Positions 1 to 11,700 of a stretch of DNA of 64,000 bases are shown here, one piece after another. The notes beneath the pieces are model-generated. The model was not told the DNA's origin. It saw only the letters and a program-made list of their open reading frames with translations, and did no database searches. The DNA comes from Poa pratensis. Lineage: Eukaryota; Streptophyta; Magnoliopsida; Poales; Poaceae. Every line of letters starts with the position of its first letter. Within the stretch, counting starts at the first letter, position 1. Where the stretch lies: contig CAMZMU010000063.1 in NCBI GenBank assembly GCA_947311845.1, forward strand, positions 60,826,769 to 60,890,768, in the 5' to 3' direction. Position numbers and translations under genes: made by a program.

Positions 1-17
1 AAGTAGGAAATGGAAAA

Positions 18-857
18 ATGGTCAAGTTTTGGGAAGACATATGGTTTGGAAACTCCCCTTTGTTTTCTCAATTCTGGGACATTTACATTATCTCGAACCA
101 GCAAACAAAAACAGTAGCTGAGCTTTGGGATGGAACTCAGCTAAGATGTAATTTTAGAAGAACATTCACTGATGAGATGATGGCTCAGTGGATGGAGTTT
201 GTTAGTATAGCTAACTCGCTAGTGTTATCTGAAGAGGAAGACCAACTTATCTGGCAATATGAAACAAATGGTGTTTATTCCTCTAAATCTAAGTATACAC
301 TAGTAAACTTTAGAGGCGTGACTCCTGTCTACTTGCCTGCTGTCTGGGGGCTCAAGCCCCCCCCGCCCCCCCCCCCCCCCAGGATTCAGATTTTCTTGTG
401 GCTGTTTTCACAGAACAAAATAATGACTAAAGACAACGTCCGTAAGAGGGGTATGCCTAAACCTTTGGAATGTGAGCTCTGTAAAGAAATTGAATCAGTT
501 TTTCATCTGTTCTTTGAGTGTATTGTAGCTAGAAACATGTGGGAGCTAGTTGCTCAAGTTTTTGTTGTTGACATAGTAGATTTTAGGTCCCTTGCTTCCA
601 AATGGCTATGCAATACTAGATATTTGCATCTTAATATAGTTACTGCTGTTGTCCTTTGGAGCATTTGGAATAATAGAAATAATGTAGTGTTTAATCGATG
701 CACTTGGATTAATTTGAAACAGGTGTGGCGATTGGCTCTAAACTATCTAAAGCTCTGGATGATACCACTAAAAGATCAGGCAGGAGGAAAGGCAGGGCAG
801 TTCGCAAGCCTGCTGCTGGCAAAGCTCAAGGCGTCGCTGGCGATCGAACCAGGCTGA
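18..857 (+). pseudogene. LINE ORF2 C-terminal fragment with zinc-binding RT-associated (zf-RVT) domain
   Basis: This 279-residue reading frame is the tail of a LINE reverse transcriptase polyprotein. Residues about 120-230 carry the zf-RVT pattern: a W-rich stretch, a 'CELCKEIES' cysteine pair, an 'HLFFEC' histidine-cysteine pair, and the downstream 'LWSIWNNRNNVVFN' motif typical of plant LINE C-termini. The polymerase core is not in the window. A poly-C run at 357-380 gives a proline tract in the middle of the domain, which looks like slippage or an assembly difficulty. The last residues may be out of the original frame. It is a mobile-element relic and not a host gene. Confidence 0.75.
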
Positions 858-914
858 AGTGCGTGGACTTCGGCTGGATTCACTCCTGGGCGTCCACTGT
901 GCCCTCCCCGTATG

Positions 915-956
915 TGTTATTTTGTGGTGATCCAAATTCGTATATACTGATAAAGG
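915..956 (+). repeat. Truncated left LTR of the copia element
   Basis: These 42 bases are identical to the first 42 bases of the right LTR (2574-2615), after which homology stops abruptly at 957. It lies immediately after the left GTATG duplicate. Confidence 0.9.
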
Positions 957-963
957 CCGACTT

Positions 964-2529
964 GTGACGAGGAGAGCGGACATGCAAGAAGAGATGCAGT
1001 CACTCGAGAAAAATGGCACATGGGATGTTGTGCGCTTGCCCAAGAAAAAGAAGCCTGTCCGCTGTAAGTGGATCTTCAAGAGAAAGGAGGGTTTATCTCC
1101 TAGCGAGCCTCCAAGGTTTAAGGCAAGGTTAGTTACAAAAGGCTTCAGTCAAATTCCAGGTGTGGATTATAATGATGTTTTCTCTCCGGTTGTTAAGCAT
1201 AGTTCAATTCGTACATTTTTCGGTATTGTTGCTATGCGTGATCTTGAGCTTGAGCAGTTAGATGTAAAGACTGCGTTTCTGCACGGAGAGTTGGAGGAGG
1301 AGATATACATGGACCAGCCAGAAGGGTTCATAGTGTCGGGTAAGGAGTATCTTGTGTGTAAGTTGAAAAAGTCCTTGTACGGTTTGAAACAATCTCCTCG
1401 ACAGTGGTATAAAAGGTTTGATTCTTTTATGTTGTCACATGGCTTTAAGAGGTCTGAATTTGATAGCTGTGTGTACATTAAGTTTGTTAATGGATCGCCT
1501 ATATACCTGTTATTATATGTTGATGATATGTTGATTGCTGCCAAGAGCAAGAAAGATATCGCTGCTCTCAAGTCACAGTTGAGCAGCGAATTTGAGATGA
1601 AGGATCTTGGTGCTGCTAAGAAGATTCTAGGTATGGAGATTACCCGTGACAGAAAATCTGGTCACTTGTTTCTTAGTCAGCAAAATTACATTAAGAAAGT
1701 TCTTCATCGTTTTAACATGCATGATGCAAAGTCTGTTAGTACTCCTATTGCTCCTCACTTTAAATTGTCAGCTGAACAATGTCCTAGTTCGGATAAGGAT
1801 TTTGAGTACATGTCTAAAGTTCCCTATTCTAGTGCTGTTGGTTCCTTAATGTATGCCATGGTTTGCTCACGTCCAGATTTATCATATGCTATGAGTTTGG
1901 TTAGTAGATATATGGCTAATCCTGGTAAAGAACATTGGAAGGCTGTTCAGTGGATTTTCAGGTACCTTCGTGGCACATCCAATGCTTACCTCAAGTTCGG
2001 CAAGACTGATGAGAGACTCGTAGGCTATGTGGATTCAGATTTTGCTGCCGATTTGGATAAGAGGAGATCCCTCACAGGTTATGTGTTCACGCTTGGTGGT
2101 TGTGCCGTGAGTTGGAGGGCAACGTTGCAATCCGTTGTTGCCCAGTCTACCACTGAAGCAGAGTACATGGCTATTGCTGAAGCATGTAAAGAATCGGTTT
2201 GGTTGAAAGATTTGTTTGCTGAGCTTTGTGGAGATGATACTTGCATTAACCTGTTTTGTGACAGTCAGAGTGCTATTTACCTTACTAAGGATCAGATGTT
2301 CCATGAGAGAACAAAGCACATTGATGTCAAATACCATTATGTGCGTGATGTTGTTGCACAAGGTAAGCTGAAGGTATGCAAGATAAGTACTCATGATAAT
2401 CCTGCTGATATGATGACAAAGCCAGTTCCTGTTACTAAGTTCGAGCTTTGCTCGGGCTTAGTTGGTATCACTGTCTTGCCTAAGAGGCTTTTTGGCGCCG
2501 AATGTGTTTTCTTTGTTGTTTCAGGGTGA
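964..2529 (+). pseudogene. Copia pol: reverse transcriptase and RNase H (5' truncated)
   Basis: This 521-residue frame holds the copia reverse transcriptase and RNase H. The RT shows '[17 protein letters not shown]' near residues 100-116, '[13 protein letters not shown]' near 136-148, and the catalytic YVDD at 185-188. RNase H shows 'GYVDSDFA' at 354-361, 'STTEAEYMA' at 395-403 and '[10 protein letters not shown]'. The frame is open to near the right LTR, but gag, protease and integrase are missing and the first residues come from deletion-junction sequence, so it cannot support its own movement. The open frame suggests a fairly recent deletion. Confidence 0.92.
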
Positions 2530-2573
2530 AGTTCTCGTTCATGCTACAAGATGGAATTTGTCTCAAGGTGGAG

Positions 2574-2878
2574 TGTTATTTTGTGGTGATCCAAATTCGT
2601 ATATACTGATAAAGGTACGAGTTGTTTCCGGGTCGGACTGCAGTTGACCTAGGGTTTTACCACTATATATACATCTTGTAAGCCGCCGGCTGGGATAAGT
2701 CGCATTGTGTAAATCCCCGTCGTTTGTAACCTCACCCCGATATAGTGAAGTATTGCTGGCTGGCGTCCGTGGTTTTTTCCTCTCCTTTGTTTCGAGAGGT
2801 TTTCCACGTTAAAATCTCGTGTCCCCTTTTGGTTTGATCGTTCCGCTCTTCGTCGTTTATTTGCTATCGTTTATAACA
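2574..2878 (+). repeat. Right (3') LTR of the copia element
   Basis: About 305 bp. It starts TGTTATTTTGTGG and ends ATAACA, directly followed by the GTATG target duplicate. It contains a TATA-like 'CTATATATAC' near 2661, consistent with an LTR promoter. Confidence 0.88.
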
Positions 2879-3222
2879 GTATGGCGGCAGAGCAAGCCTT
2901 GCTTACCTGCAGAAGCACCCCGCATGAAGCATACTCCATTCACGTGGTGATGTGAGTTGCTGCTGTCAAGTGATGCTGTTCCAGAGGCAGAAATGAAGAT
3001 GGATAGTGCTGGGGGTGCGGAAAATGCACTCATTTTGGGCTAGATTTAGTGTGAAGTTGATTTTGGCCAAGAGTTGCCGTGTTTTGGCCGGTGACTGTAA
3101 TAGCTGTAGTCTTACTTTTATCTGAGAACTGCTTATGCCTTGAGCAGCCTCTTTTACTTTGCCGTCATGTAACCGAATCTGATGTTTTCGTTTTCGAGTA
3201 AAATGGAGCTGGGGAGAGCCTC

Positions 3223-5055
3223 CCTACCAGAGAACGGACCACTCGACCCCTCGCGTCGCCCCCCAGCGGCGCCAGGGGAAAAAAGGCGGCGCCGCCGAGC
3301 CCTCTCCCCACCGGCCTCCCCTGCCGCTGCCATCGCTGGCTTCGTCCGCGGCGGTGGCGGCGCCCCCCCGCTGCCAAGTGGTGGTCGGGGGGGGGGGGTG
3401 GCCTCTCGCGAGCTGGTTTGGAGGAGGACCGGCTCGTGGGGGCGGCGGCGATCGGGGTTTGAGGACGCCGAGCCGGCGGGCTCGGGCAGCAATGGAGGGC
3501 GGCGGTCCCTTCTGGCGGCGGTGTGGCGCGGTGGGCACCATCGCTAGCGAGGGTTCCGTCGATGTGGCGCTCGGGCGCGGGCCTAGGCCCCGTCGGGCCC
3601 GATCTGGGCCTGGCGGGCCCTTGCAGGCGGCGAGCTCGCCGTTCATGGCGCTGCGGGCGTGCAGGCGGTTGGGGGGCGCCGGCGGTGCAGCGGTGGCGGG
3701 GCAGGGGCGCGGCGGGCCCGGAGTCGCGGTGGAGGTGCAGGAAGGTGGTCGTCGGCTCCTTGGCGCGGTAGTCGCGCGGAGGTTCCGGCCAGCGCCTGCA
3801 GCTCCGCGGCGGAGGAGGCCCCGGTGAGGACGGCGGCGTGGCGGCGCCGTACCCGCATCTGGCGGCCGCAGGGTGTTGGCGCGACTTCTCGTGGTTGCCT
3901 CCACAAGGTGTGGTTGGCACGGTGGCGCTGCTCCATTTCTGCGTCCTGCAGGTGTGGTTCGACGGTGGTGGTTTGTGGTGTGCTGGTGTGGACCTGCTGC
4001 GAAGGATGGAGTTGTGGGCGCGGATCCGGGTGAAAACCTCGCCTTCGGCTTGTGGCCGGAGCCGGTGATGACGATGCCTCGTGCGCCGTTTTCCTTCCTG
4101 AAGGCATCACTGAGGTGAAGCTCCCATCTCCTCCTGCTACCTCCGGGGGAAACCCTAGATCCTTGGATCGGATGATGGCGGCGTTTCCACGTCGCTCCCC
4201 TCTTTGGGGCATCATTCTTGGAGTTGTGCTGTGGTCGAAGGGACAAGTGGTTGTGGGAGGGTGGCGGCGTGGGTGTCGAGGCTGGTGTGGCGGCGGCAGC
4301 AGCGGCTGTCTTTTAGGCCGGGCGGCGGCCCCGGATGTTGGTACGACGGCCGTGGTCTGCGAGCAGCTTTCCCTGGGCAGCTTGGGCTGCGGGTGGCTGG
4401 TTCGTGCGGCGTCGTGGCTCGGTTGCGAGCGGTACTATGTCGGGACGGCGGTCCCGGAAGGGGGTGTTGGCGGCGAGGCTGTCGAGGCTGCTTGGGCAGC
4501 GGCAGCAGCGGTTGCCTTTTAGGCCGGGGCGGCGGCCCCGGATGTTGGTACGGCGGCCGTGGTCTGCGAGCGGCTTACCTGGTGCAGCTTGGGCTGTGGG
4601 TGACCGAGTTGTGCGGCGTCGTGGCTCGCGTGCGGGCGGTGGCATGTCGGGGCGGCGGCCCCGGAAGGTGGTCCAGGTGGTTTGCGCAGGGCATGATGGA
4701 GAGTTGGATGTCGGGGCGGCGGCTCCGAGTCTTTCTGCATCATCGAGGGCGTTACTCCTTGTGTCGTGTGGGCGACAAGGTTGCTCTCGGTGCTGTTCGT
4801 CGTCGAGGCTCCCGGTGGTGGCCGCTTTCATCTGCGACGGACCGTCCCGTACCTGCTCCTCCCATAGCAGTTGCGGTTTCTTCTCTCCGCCAAGGGTGTG
4901 TTGTTGGCCGTCCGGCCGTGGAGTGGTTGTTGTGTGGGCTTTGCCCCGTCGTGTTCGTTGTATGGTTTTCGCCCGGTTTCTCCCTCTAATAAACCGGGCA
5001 CCTTCTGCTTAATTAATGAATAAGGCAAAGCTTTTGCCTTCGGTTCAAAAAAAAA
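3223..5055 (+). mobile_element. GC-rich poly(A)-tailed non-autonomous retroposon (LINE-related)
   Basis: This 1.8-kb block is very GC-rich, has stops in every frame on a gene scale, and ends with a LINE-like 3' terminus: 'AATAAACCGGGC', then 'GGCAAAGCTTTTGCC' and an A9 tail at 5047-5055. Long open frames on both strands here are a by-product of GC content. The 5' start is estimated from the end of LINE sequence. It resembles two other poly(A) elements in this window (20860-21527, about 33830-34875). I could not find a convincing target duplication. Confidence 0.6.
4264..4690 (+). repeat. 206-bp tandem repeat, about two copies, inside the retroposon
   Basis: The segment starting 'TTTTAGGCCGG' at 4311 recurs at 4517 with few changes, including 'CCCCGGATGTTGGTACG' and 'GGCCGTGGTCTGCGAGC'. 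Preceding and following parts ('GGCAGCAGCGG', 'GGCGGCCCCGGAAG') repeat with the same spacing. A third partial match lies near 4701. Confidence 0.8.
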
Positions 5056-5712
5056 TAAGGCGACACGTGTCCGTCGTCTCGTTTCCTTCTATCTTTCTTC
5101 CCTCTTTTCCCTCGTGCTGGGCGAACCAAAACCAAACCGACCGACCCGACCAAGCGCGACTCCTCCAAAATCCCTCTCTGCAGTCCATCAGACTATCGTC
5201 TCCGTGCCCTAGAGCTGCCGCCGTGCCGCGCCGCGCCGTGCGCCACGCCTCCGCTTCCGCGTCAGCCCTCCACCACTCGCGGGCGTCGCCGCCACCGCCG
5301 TCCCCCGTTCTGCCTCATCGCGACCTCGGCGTCTCCACCCCCTCACCCCGTTCGCCAAGTTGGACATCGGGGTTTAAGGTACCAGACTTTTGCCATCCAG
5401 TGATTAGTTAAACCCCACTTGGCCTCCATAAATTTTTGGTGCGCCCGTGCGCACCTGGCGCACCATCTAGATCCGCCCCTTTGTGCGAGCGGTTACGCCT
5501 TAATTTCAGTAATTATCGTTAGGTTTCTAGCAGAGCAGCAGGTGTGCGGTGCTGTATTGTTTTGGATGTTTTAGAGTACTTCATTTACCGGGACTAGTTA
5601 TTTGTTCTGGGGTGCTTCTGCTTGTTCTAATCTAGAGATGTTGTTGTTTACATTTTGGATTTGCTTGGCAGCTTTGCATGATTGTTCACATTTCGCTTGT
5701 GGGGTAAAATTG
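5056..5712 (+). promoter_or_regulatory. UPF2: UPF2 promoter remnant, 5' leader exon and leader intron
   Basis: The C- and pyrimidine-rich stretch about 5080-5378 looks like a grass 5' untranslated exon. It ends at a good donor (GGTTTAAG|GTACCA, intron from 5379). The acceptor is TTGGCAG at 5665-5671, and the second exon carries the start codon at 5713. The retroposon tail ends at 5055, so any native promoter upstream of the leader is very short or lies inside or beyond the retroposon. The transcription start is not determined. Confidence 0.5.
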
Positions 5713-8700
5713 ATGGAGCACATGGAAAATGAAAGTCCGGAGGGGAAAAGGCAAGGTGAAGAGGGGCATCATAACAGCGAGGTAAGAACGGTAGTACTCA
5801 AGTAACTGCATGCCTGATCTCTACTGATGTATCAACCCTGTATTCTTTTTTTTTGAACAAGTATCAACCCTGTATTCAGAAGTTGGCAACTCCATGTCCT
5901 GTTACAGTGTTACTGTCCTCACTATGTACACTTTTGATGTTCAGTTGACCACATACCACAAAATGTTACTCCCTGCAAACTTCAGTGGACATTTCATAAA
6001 TGCTGTATTAGAGTCTTGATCATGTAGCAGTTTGATGCTACCAGTGAACTACAACACTACACGATCCTTAAATAGCATGCATTTGGATACTAGACAGTTC
6101 TAGCCTTCTAGGTAAGGAGCTGTCAGGGGGAACCCAAAAAAACTAACTTTGCCAGCAAAACTAGGCTACATTGGCTAGAAAACCATTGCCTTGCTGATGG
6201 ACCCAAATTGGCTCTTCTGCACTGGCAAACTCGCAACTGAAGCAATTGGAGTTGTCCAATGCCATGAATGGTCCAAATGTGATCCGCAATAAGCTAGAGT
6301 ACCGAGTCAGGCAGTTGGCACCCCTGTTTTCCCAATAGTAAGCCCTCTACCATCTGCGGCCTTTAAAAGTAATCCACCCTGAGGGGCAATGGTTTATCGG
6401 AAGGGTCAGTTATGGTGCCCGATCTCATCAACTGTCACCTGGTACTGAGATTCCCTATAGAGGAGCTTGATTCAGCCAACCATTGTGAAGGATTGCCTGC
6501 TACCTTTGCTTGTCAGCATGATGATCATGAAGCAGCCGCTGGTGCTGATTGTGGAGGCATGCCAATTCCCTATCAATATGCCACTGATACCGTGGAAGAA
6601 GTGGCTGCCACTTTCCCTTCTCACTTGCATAATCTGACCACCATTGCTTGCTTGCTACCCAGAGCCAAATGTAATATAATATCCATATGCAGCGGAAATG
6701 TGGGTTTATTTACCTCGATATCTAGTGAGTAAATGGGCTTAAAAGTTGTGTGGATTGTTGTTCAGTGTTGAAGATGTATTTGTATTTCATACTATCATAG
6801 CCCTTCTTATATAGGATGTACTTTTATAGTCTAAGTTGCTTAGGTTTCTCTTGCTTGACTAGGAGTGGTTAACAAAAAGTATGACTACACCCTATATAGA
6901 GTCCACCTTTGTAGTTTTACAGTGTATAAAAAAAAAGCGACAAAGGGTAGTTACCTGGCATTATTTGACGTAAAATCTCTCCTATTGCACTTTTTTCCCA
7001 TGTCACCGTGATCAAGCTGTCCAAATGCCTTGTTAGCACTTAGTAGGTTCCCATATCACTGTGAGCAAGCTGTCTGAATGCCTTGTTAGCATGTTTAGAT
7101 TCCTTTCTCCCACATCTTAAAAAGCTTGGGCCAAAGAGAATATGGCGGGTGATTGTATATGTTGCAATCTTTCCGCTTCTTCAAGTTCAGAATGTTTAAT
7201 TTGTTCTAAATGTTGATTGTTTGCAGGTTGCCCGTGCTGAAGAATACAAGAAGCTTATTGATGTAAAGACTGCTCTCCGCCAGAGGAACCTAAACCCTGA
7301 GAGGCCTGGTACTTCCGCTGTTCTTTGAGTATTGGGCTAAAGGCTATTAATGGAAGTAATGTGATTGTTTAGTCTACAGTGGCTGTTGTGGGATTGTTTA
7401 CCAGGACAAACTAATATTCATATGGTAATATGTCCCATCTAGGTAAAGCTCAAAGTTTATTGCTAGGCAGATGAGTCAGTTCCTACTATGTGCACGAAAA
7501 GCTTGTTGCCGTACTGAATCTTGGTAGGCCTAAATCAGTAGCAAATTATTTAGACTCTGTGTGCAACTCAGAGATCCATATCCATTCCAAATATGTGTTT
7601 GATATCCTAAAAATAAAGAAACGGAGCTGCTTAGACGCAGGGCAGTATTTACAGTTATTTGGCATACCCACGTACCCTACCCATTCAAGGTTTGGAGTGT
7701 GAGCCATGTTGAGCTCAGAAGCTCTACTCATATTGGATCTATTGCATTGCTCAGGTAGCTAATCCAGACATGTAAGTTGAGAAATCAAATTGTTTTTGAG
7801 TTCTCTCGGCAGCTAGCATCCTTATTGGAGACCTTAGAATTCTCTTGACCAGACGTTCAGATACCTATAGCTTATAATGACACACCTTTCCGTGTACCGG
7901 TACGAACAACATGATGCGAACCTACTGGAACTATGTTTGTTATGTGTGTGTTTGTTTATTTCGGTATTTCCTTTTATATCCTGCTATTCTTGTTTGAGAG
8001 ACAGTGATTGCTGTTTTGCTAAGCTCAGTCTTTTATACTTTATAGACATATTTCAGTCTTCATAGTACTTGGAATGCATAATTATCACATGGTCAATCGT
8101 TCATTTTAGATGCAAGTCACCTGAGAACTCTTGATTCCAGCATCAAGCGCAACACAGCAGTTATCAAGAAGCTCAAAATGATAAGCGATGAACAAAAGGA
8201 TGGCTTAATGGAAGAATTGAAAAGTATTAACTTAAGCAAATTTGTCAGTGAAGCAGTTTCTTACATTTGTGAGGCCAAACTTCGTTCTGCTGATATGCAA
8301 GCTGCTGTTCAGGTATAGTAGTAAGTAGTAACAGTACCTCGTAGTCTTAAAACATTCTGAAGTATATTGTTAGTCTGTCTCGCAGCCTTACTCACCAAAT
8401 TTTCTATATAAGCTTCGACCATGTACTTAATGAGTTAAGTTTTTCTAGATTACGGAATCTCCTGTCTGAGAGTGGAGTTGTGCTTGTATAAATGGGTGCT
8501 CCCTAAGTATTAATATGCATCTTTATCTATATCGGCTTAGCACGTTGTCTCATATGATTTCTTAACTTCATTTTTAATTTATTGGCATGTATCTGATGTT
8601 ACTGCTTTTTGCTATTTCATGGATCTTCAAATGATTAATGAATTCAACAGAACTCATTTTCTTCAAATCTGTTTTCATGTGTGGGCGTCAAATTCACATA

Positions 8701-11700
8701 ATTGAATAGTCATCTGTACTTTATATATCTGATGCAGATTTGCTCATTGCTTCATCAAAGATACAAGGACTTCTCTCCTTGCCTCATTCAAGGACTCCTG
8801 AAAGCCTTCTTTCCTGGGAAATCTGCAGATGATTTAGATTCAGATAAGAATTCAAGGGCCATGAAGAAAAGAAGCACGCTGAAACTTCTTATGGAATTAT
8901 ATTTTGTTGGAATTGTTGAAGATGCTAGTACTTTCATAAACATTATAAAGGATCTTACGTCAATGGAGCATTTGAAGGACCGTGAAACAACTCAGACAAA
9001 TTTGTCTCTCCTCGCTACTTTTGCTCGCCAAGGAAAACATTTTCTTGGATTACAAAAACATGGGCAAGAAGCTTTTGATGAGGTTAGGCAGATTTTAGAA
9101 AAAGGCAAGGAGAGAAGTCCTTGCCTTACATTTGTCTCTCTTTCAGTACTGGTGCTGTTCTGTCGTGATAGTTCCACTTCTAACACCCTGTGAGTTCTGA
9201 CGACATTTCTTCTGTATGCTGCAGTTTTATATGGGCCTCAATGTTACTGATGATCTGAAGACATTCTTTAAGAAAGCCTTGAGCTCTTACTATGATGCTG
9301 TAGTTGCAGTTCTGCAGTCAGAACATGTGGTAACTATCTTTCGTTCAAGTGAACTTTGTTGTTAGGCTACTCTTTTACTCTGTTATTGCTTCAGCATGTT
9401 TATTAGCCACCATCTCATGCATATGATCCACCATGCAGTCTCTTCGTGCAATGGAGTCTGAAAATGCAAAGATTTTGAATACCAAAGGTGAACTAAGTGA
9501 TGAGAATACTGCCTTGTATGAGAAGCTTCGGAAATCTTTCGATCAGTTACTCCGCTGTGTTACATCGTGAGCATCCATCTTACTTTGTTCATCAGTCGCT
9601 TCTGTAGCTGCACAAGTAGTTCATTTGTTCGCTCAATTGAAATAAGTTTCTTTCAGTTCTTATTCTTGCCTCACTGCACCTTCATCTTTATTTTCTATTA
9701 CTCCCTCCGTTCCAAATTACTTGACACACATTTGTCTAAAGACGAATGTATGTAGACACTAAACAAGTATAGATACATCCGTATATAGACAAATGCAAGT
9801 CATCTAATTTGGAACGGAGGGAGTACAACATTGAAGGTAATGTGCTGTTCATAAGATGAGACCAAGAGGCAAAATATTCAGCAACGAATAACCTATGATC
9901 TGAATTAGTTAATTAGTAGTTTTAGGAGTCAATATAGTGCCTATTAGTATCATAGTTGTCTACAGATGACCAACAGTTTCTGGTGTTCATCTGAGCTCTC
10001 GCTCTTTCCTTTTAAATCAAGAAAAACTGTTAAAAAAATAAATACAAAATGCTGCTTGCTGCTTCACGTATGATTGCTGCTTCACGTATGATATTCGCTT
10101 TGCTTTTCAGATTATTGGCATCTTATTAGGACCATTACATCTGTTCACATAAATCTCGTGAAAAATTCAAACATGCTCTCTTGCAGCTTAGCTGAAGCTC
10201 TTGATATGCAGCCCCCTGTTATGCCAGATGATGGACACACAACAAGGGTAACTACAGGGACTGAGTTATCCCCTTCCGTGAAAGATTTCTCTGCAGTAGA
10301 ACCTATCTGGGATGATGAAGACACCAAGGCATTTTATGAATCTTTGCCTGATCTGAGGTCTGTCCTTGGTTTTGATCATATTTTACTAATTCTACAGTTT
10401 ACAGAAGTTAGTAATTATATTTAGTGATTATTCGTTTGAACCTATGCGACACATCCTTTTGAGCAGAGTATTCGTGCCTGGTGTACTGTTGGGAGAAGCG
10501 GAACCAAAGTTGGGAGACAAACATGGAAAGGTTCACGGACAAACTAGTGTAAGAAGTCTCTCATACTCAAGAATTGTGTGTTGGCGATATAAAGGCTCAG
10601 TTTGTGTTTGTTTTTGCGTCCTTATCTTTAAAATTACTGTGAAAAAGAAATTACGAAACATCTAATATTCTATTTGGTAATCAAACTAAAGCTAGATAAA
10701 TTATGCCATCCAATAATCACTCTCACATTTCATCTCAAATGTTTTGGCACTCAAAATTAACAATATACACCTATATATCTAAAAGTAGTTCAAGCAAACG
10801 TGATTATCATAATCAACCGCAACCCCAAGTGGAGGTTATGTAAGGTTCAGTAATAATTGACTTCATGAACAGAATTATCAAATATTATAATGATAATGAC
10901 AAGCTGGTGACTATGAGGCTAGCTGATAATTTTTTCAGTTTCCATATTTTCTTGCTTCTTATAGGTTTGCTCCCTTTTGGTGACCCCACTTTATTTATCT
11001 TCAATAACACATTTGATCGATCTGTGACAAATCATCTAATCTTTTTAGGAAGGAACTAAAGTTCAAGACAAAGCTGAAACTTCTATCCCTGAACACCAAT
11101 TGGAGGAAAAAACAAACGTTGGATCGAAGAAGAGAGAAAACAAAGAGAAAGATGCCGACAAAAAACAAGATATTGAAAGAGAAGCAGTAAGAGTCGCAGA
11201 TAGCGCCAGTTTGGACAACCTGCTACAGAGACTGCCAAGATGTGTTAGCCGAGATCTAATAGATCAATTGACGGTAATAACAATGTGCCATGTACTTCTG
11301 CCTTTGAGATGGTTCTGCCTTATTCTTAAACTCCATGTATTTAATTCTTTCAGGTAGAATTTTGCTATCTGAATTCTAAAGCAAACAGGAAGAAACTTGC
11401 ACAAGCCTTATACAATGTTCCAAGGACTTCGTTGGAACTGCTACCGTACTATTCTCGTTTAGTTGCCACTTTGTCCACATGCATGAAGGATCTTCCAAGT
11501 ATGCTCTTGTCAATGCTTGAAGAAGAATTTAACTCTTCGATAAAACAGAAGGTTTGGCTCTTATTCATGCATTTCTTCTTACTTGTGTCCATGATACGCT
11601 TCTAATTAATTGACTGTTTTATTTTATTTTTGTAAGAAAAAAGCCTTTACTCCTTTCAGTTTGTGTACTCTTCTGTTGTTAAGTAGTCACATGTAATTTT

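Larger units (their letters stand above)
915..2878 (+). mobile_element. Ty1/copia LTR retrotransposon with internal deletion, GTATG target duplication
   Basis: The right LTR spans 2574-2878, starts TG and ends CA, and is preceded by a purine-rich tract (CTCAAGGTGGAG). Only the first 42 bases of the left LTR remain (915-956), and they are identical to 2574-2615. The element is flanked by GTATG at 910-914 and 2879-2883, a 5-bp target-site duplication. The left LTR stub runs directly into the pol frame, so the rest of the left LTR, the primer binding site, gag, protease and integrase are gone. The deletion happened after insertion or was present in the copied template. Confidence 0.9.
1..3222 (+). 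mobile_element. LINE (non-LTR retrotransposon) 3' part, interrupted by a copia element
   Basis: The left part (1-914) encodes the C-terminal end of a plant LINE ORF2. The right part (2884 to about 3222) looks like LINE 3' untranslated sequence ending in a 'AAAATGGAGCTGGGG' type terminus, common at plant LINE 3' ends. The two parts are separated by a copia element bounded by the same five bases (GTATG), so I infer one LINE copy split by a later insertion. The 5' part lies outside the window. No poly(A) is left at 3222, where GC-rich sequence of another element begins. Confidence 0.6.

Noticed and set aside
3154..4989. Several overlapping open frames of 100-340 codons on both strands
   Set aside because: They overlap in all frames in very GC-rich DNA, have no domain, and lie in a poly(A)-tailed retroposon with tandem repeats.
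6412..6732. 106-codon frame inside the first UPF2 coding intron
   Set aside because: No splice sites or recognised motif; the flanking UPF2 exons join perfectly without it.
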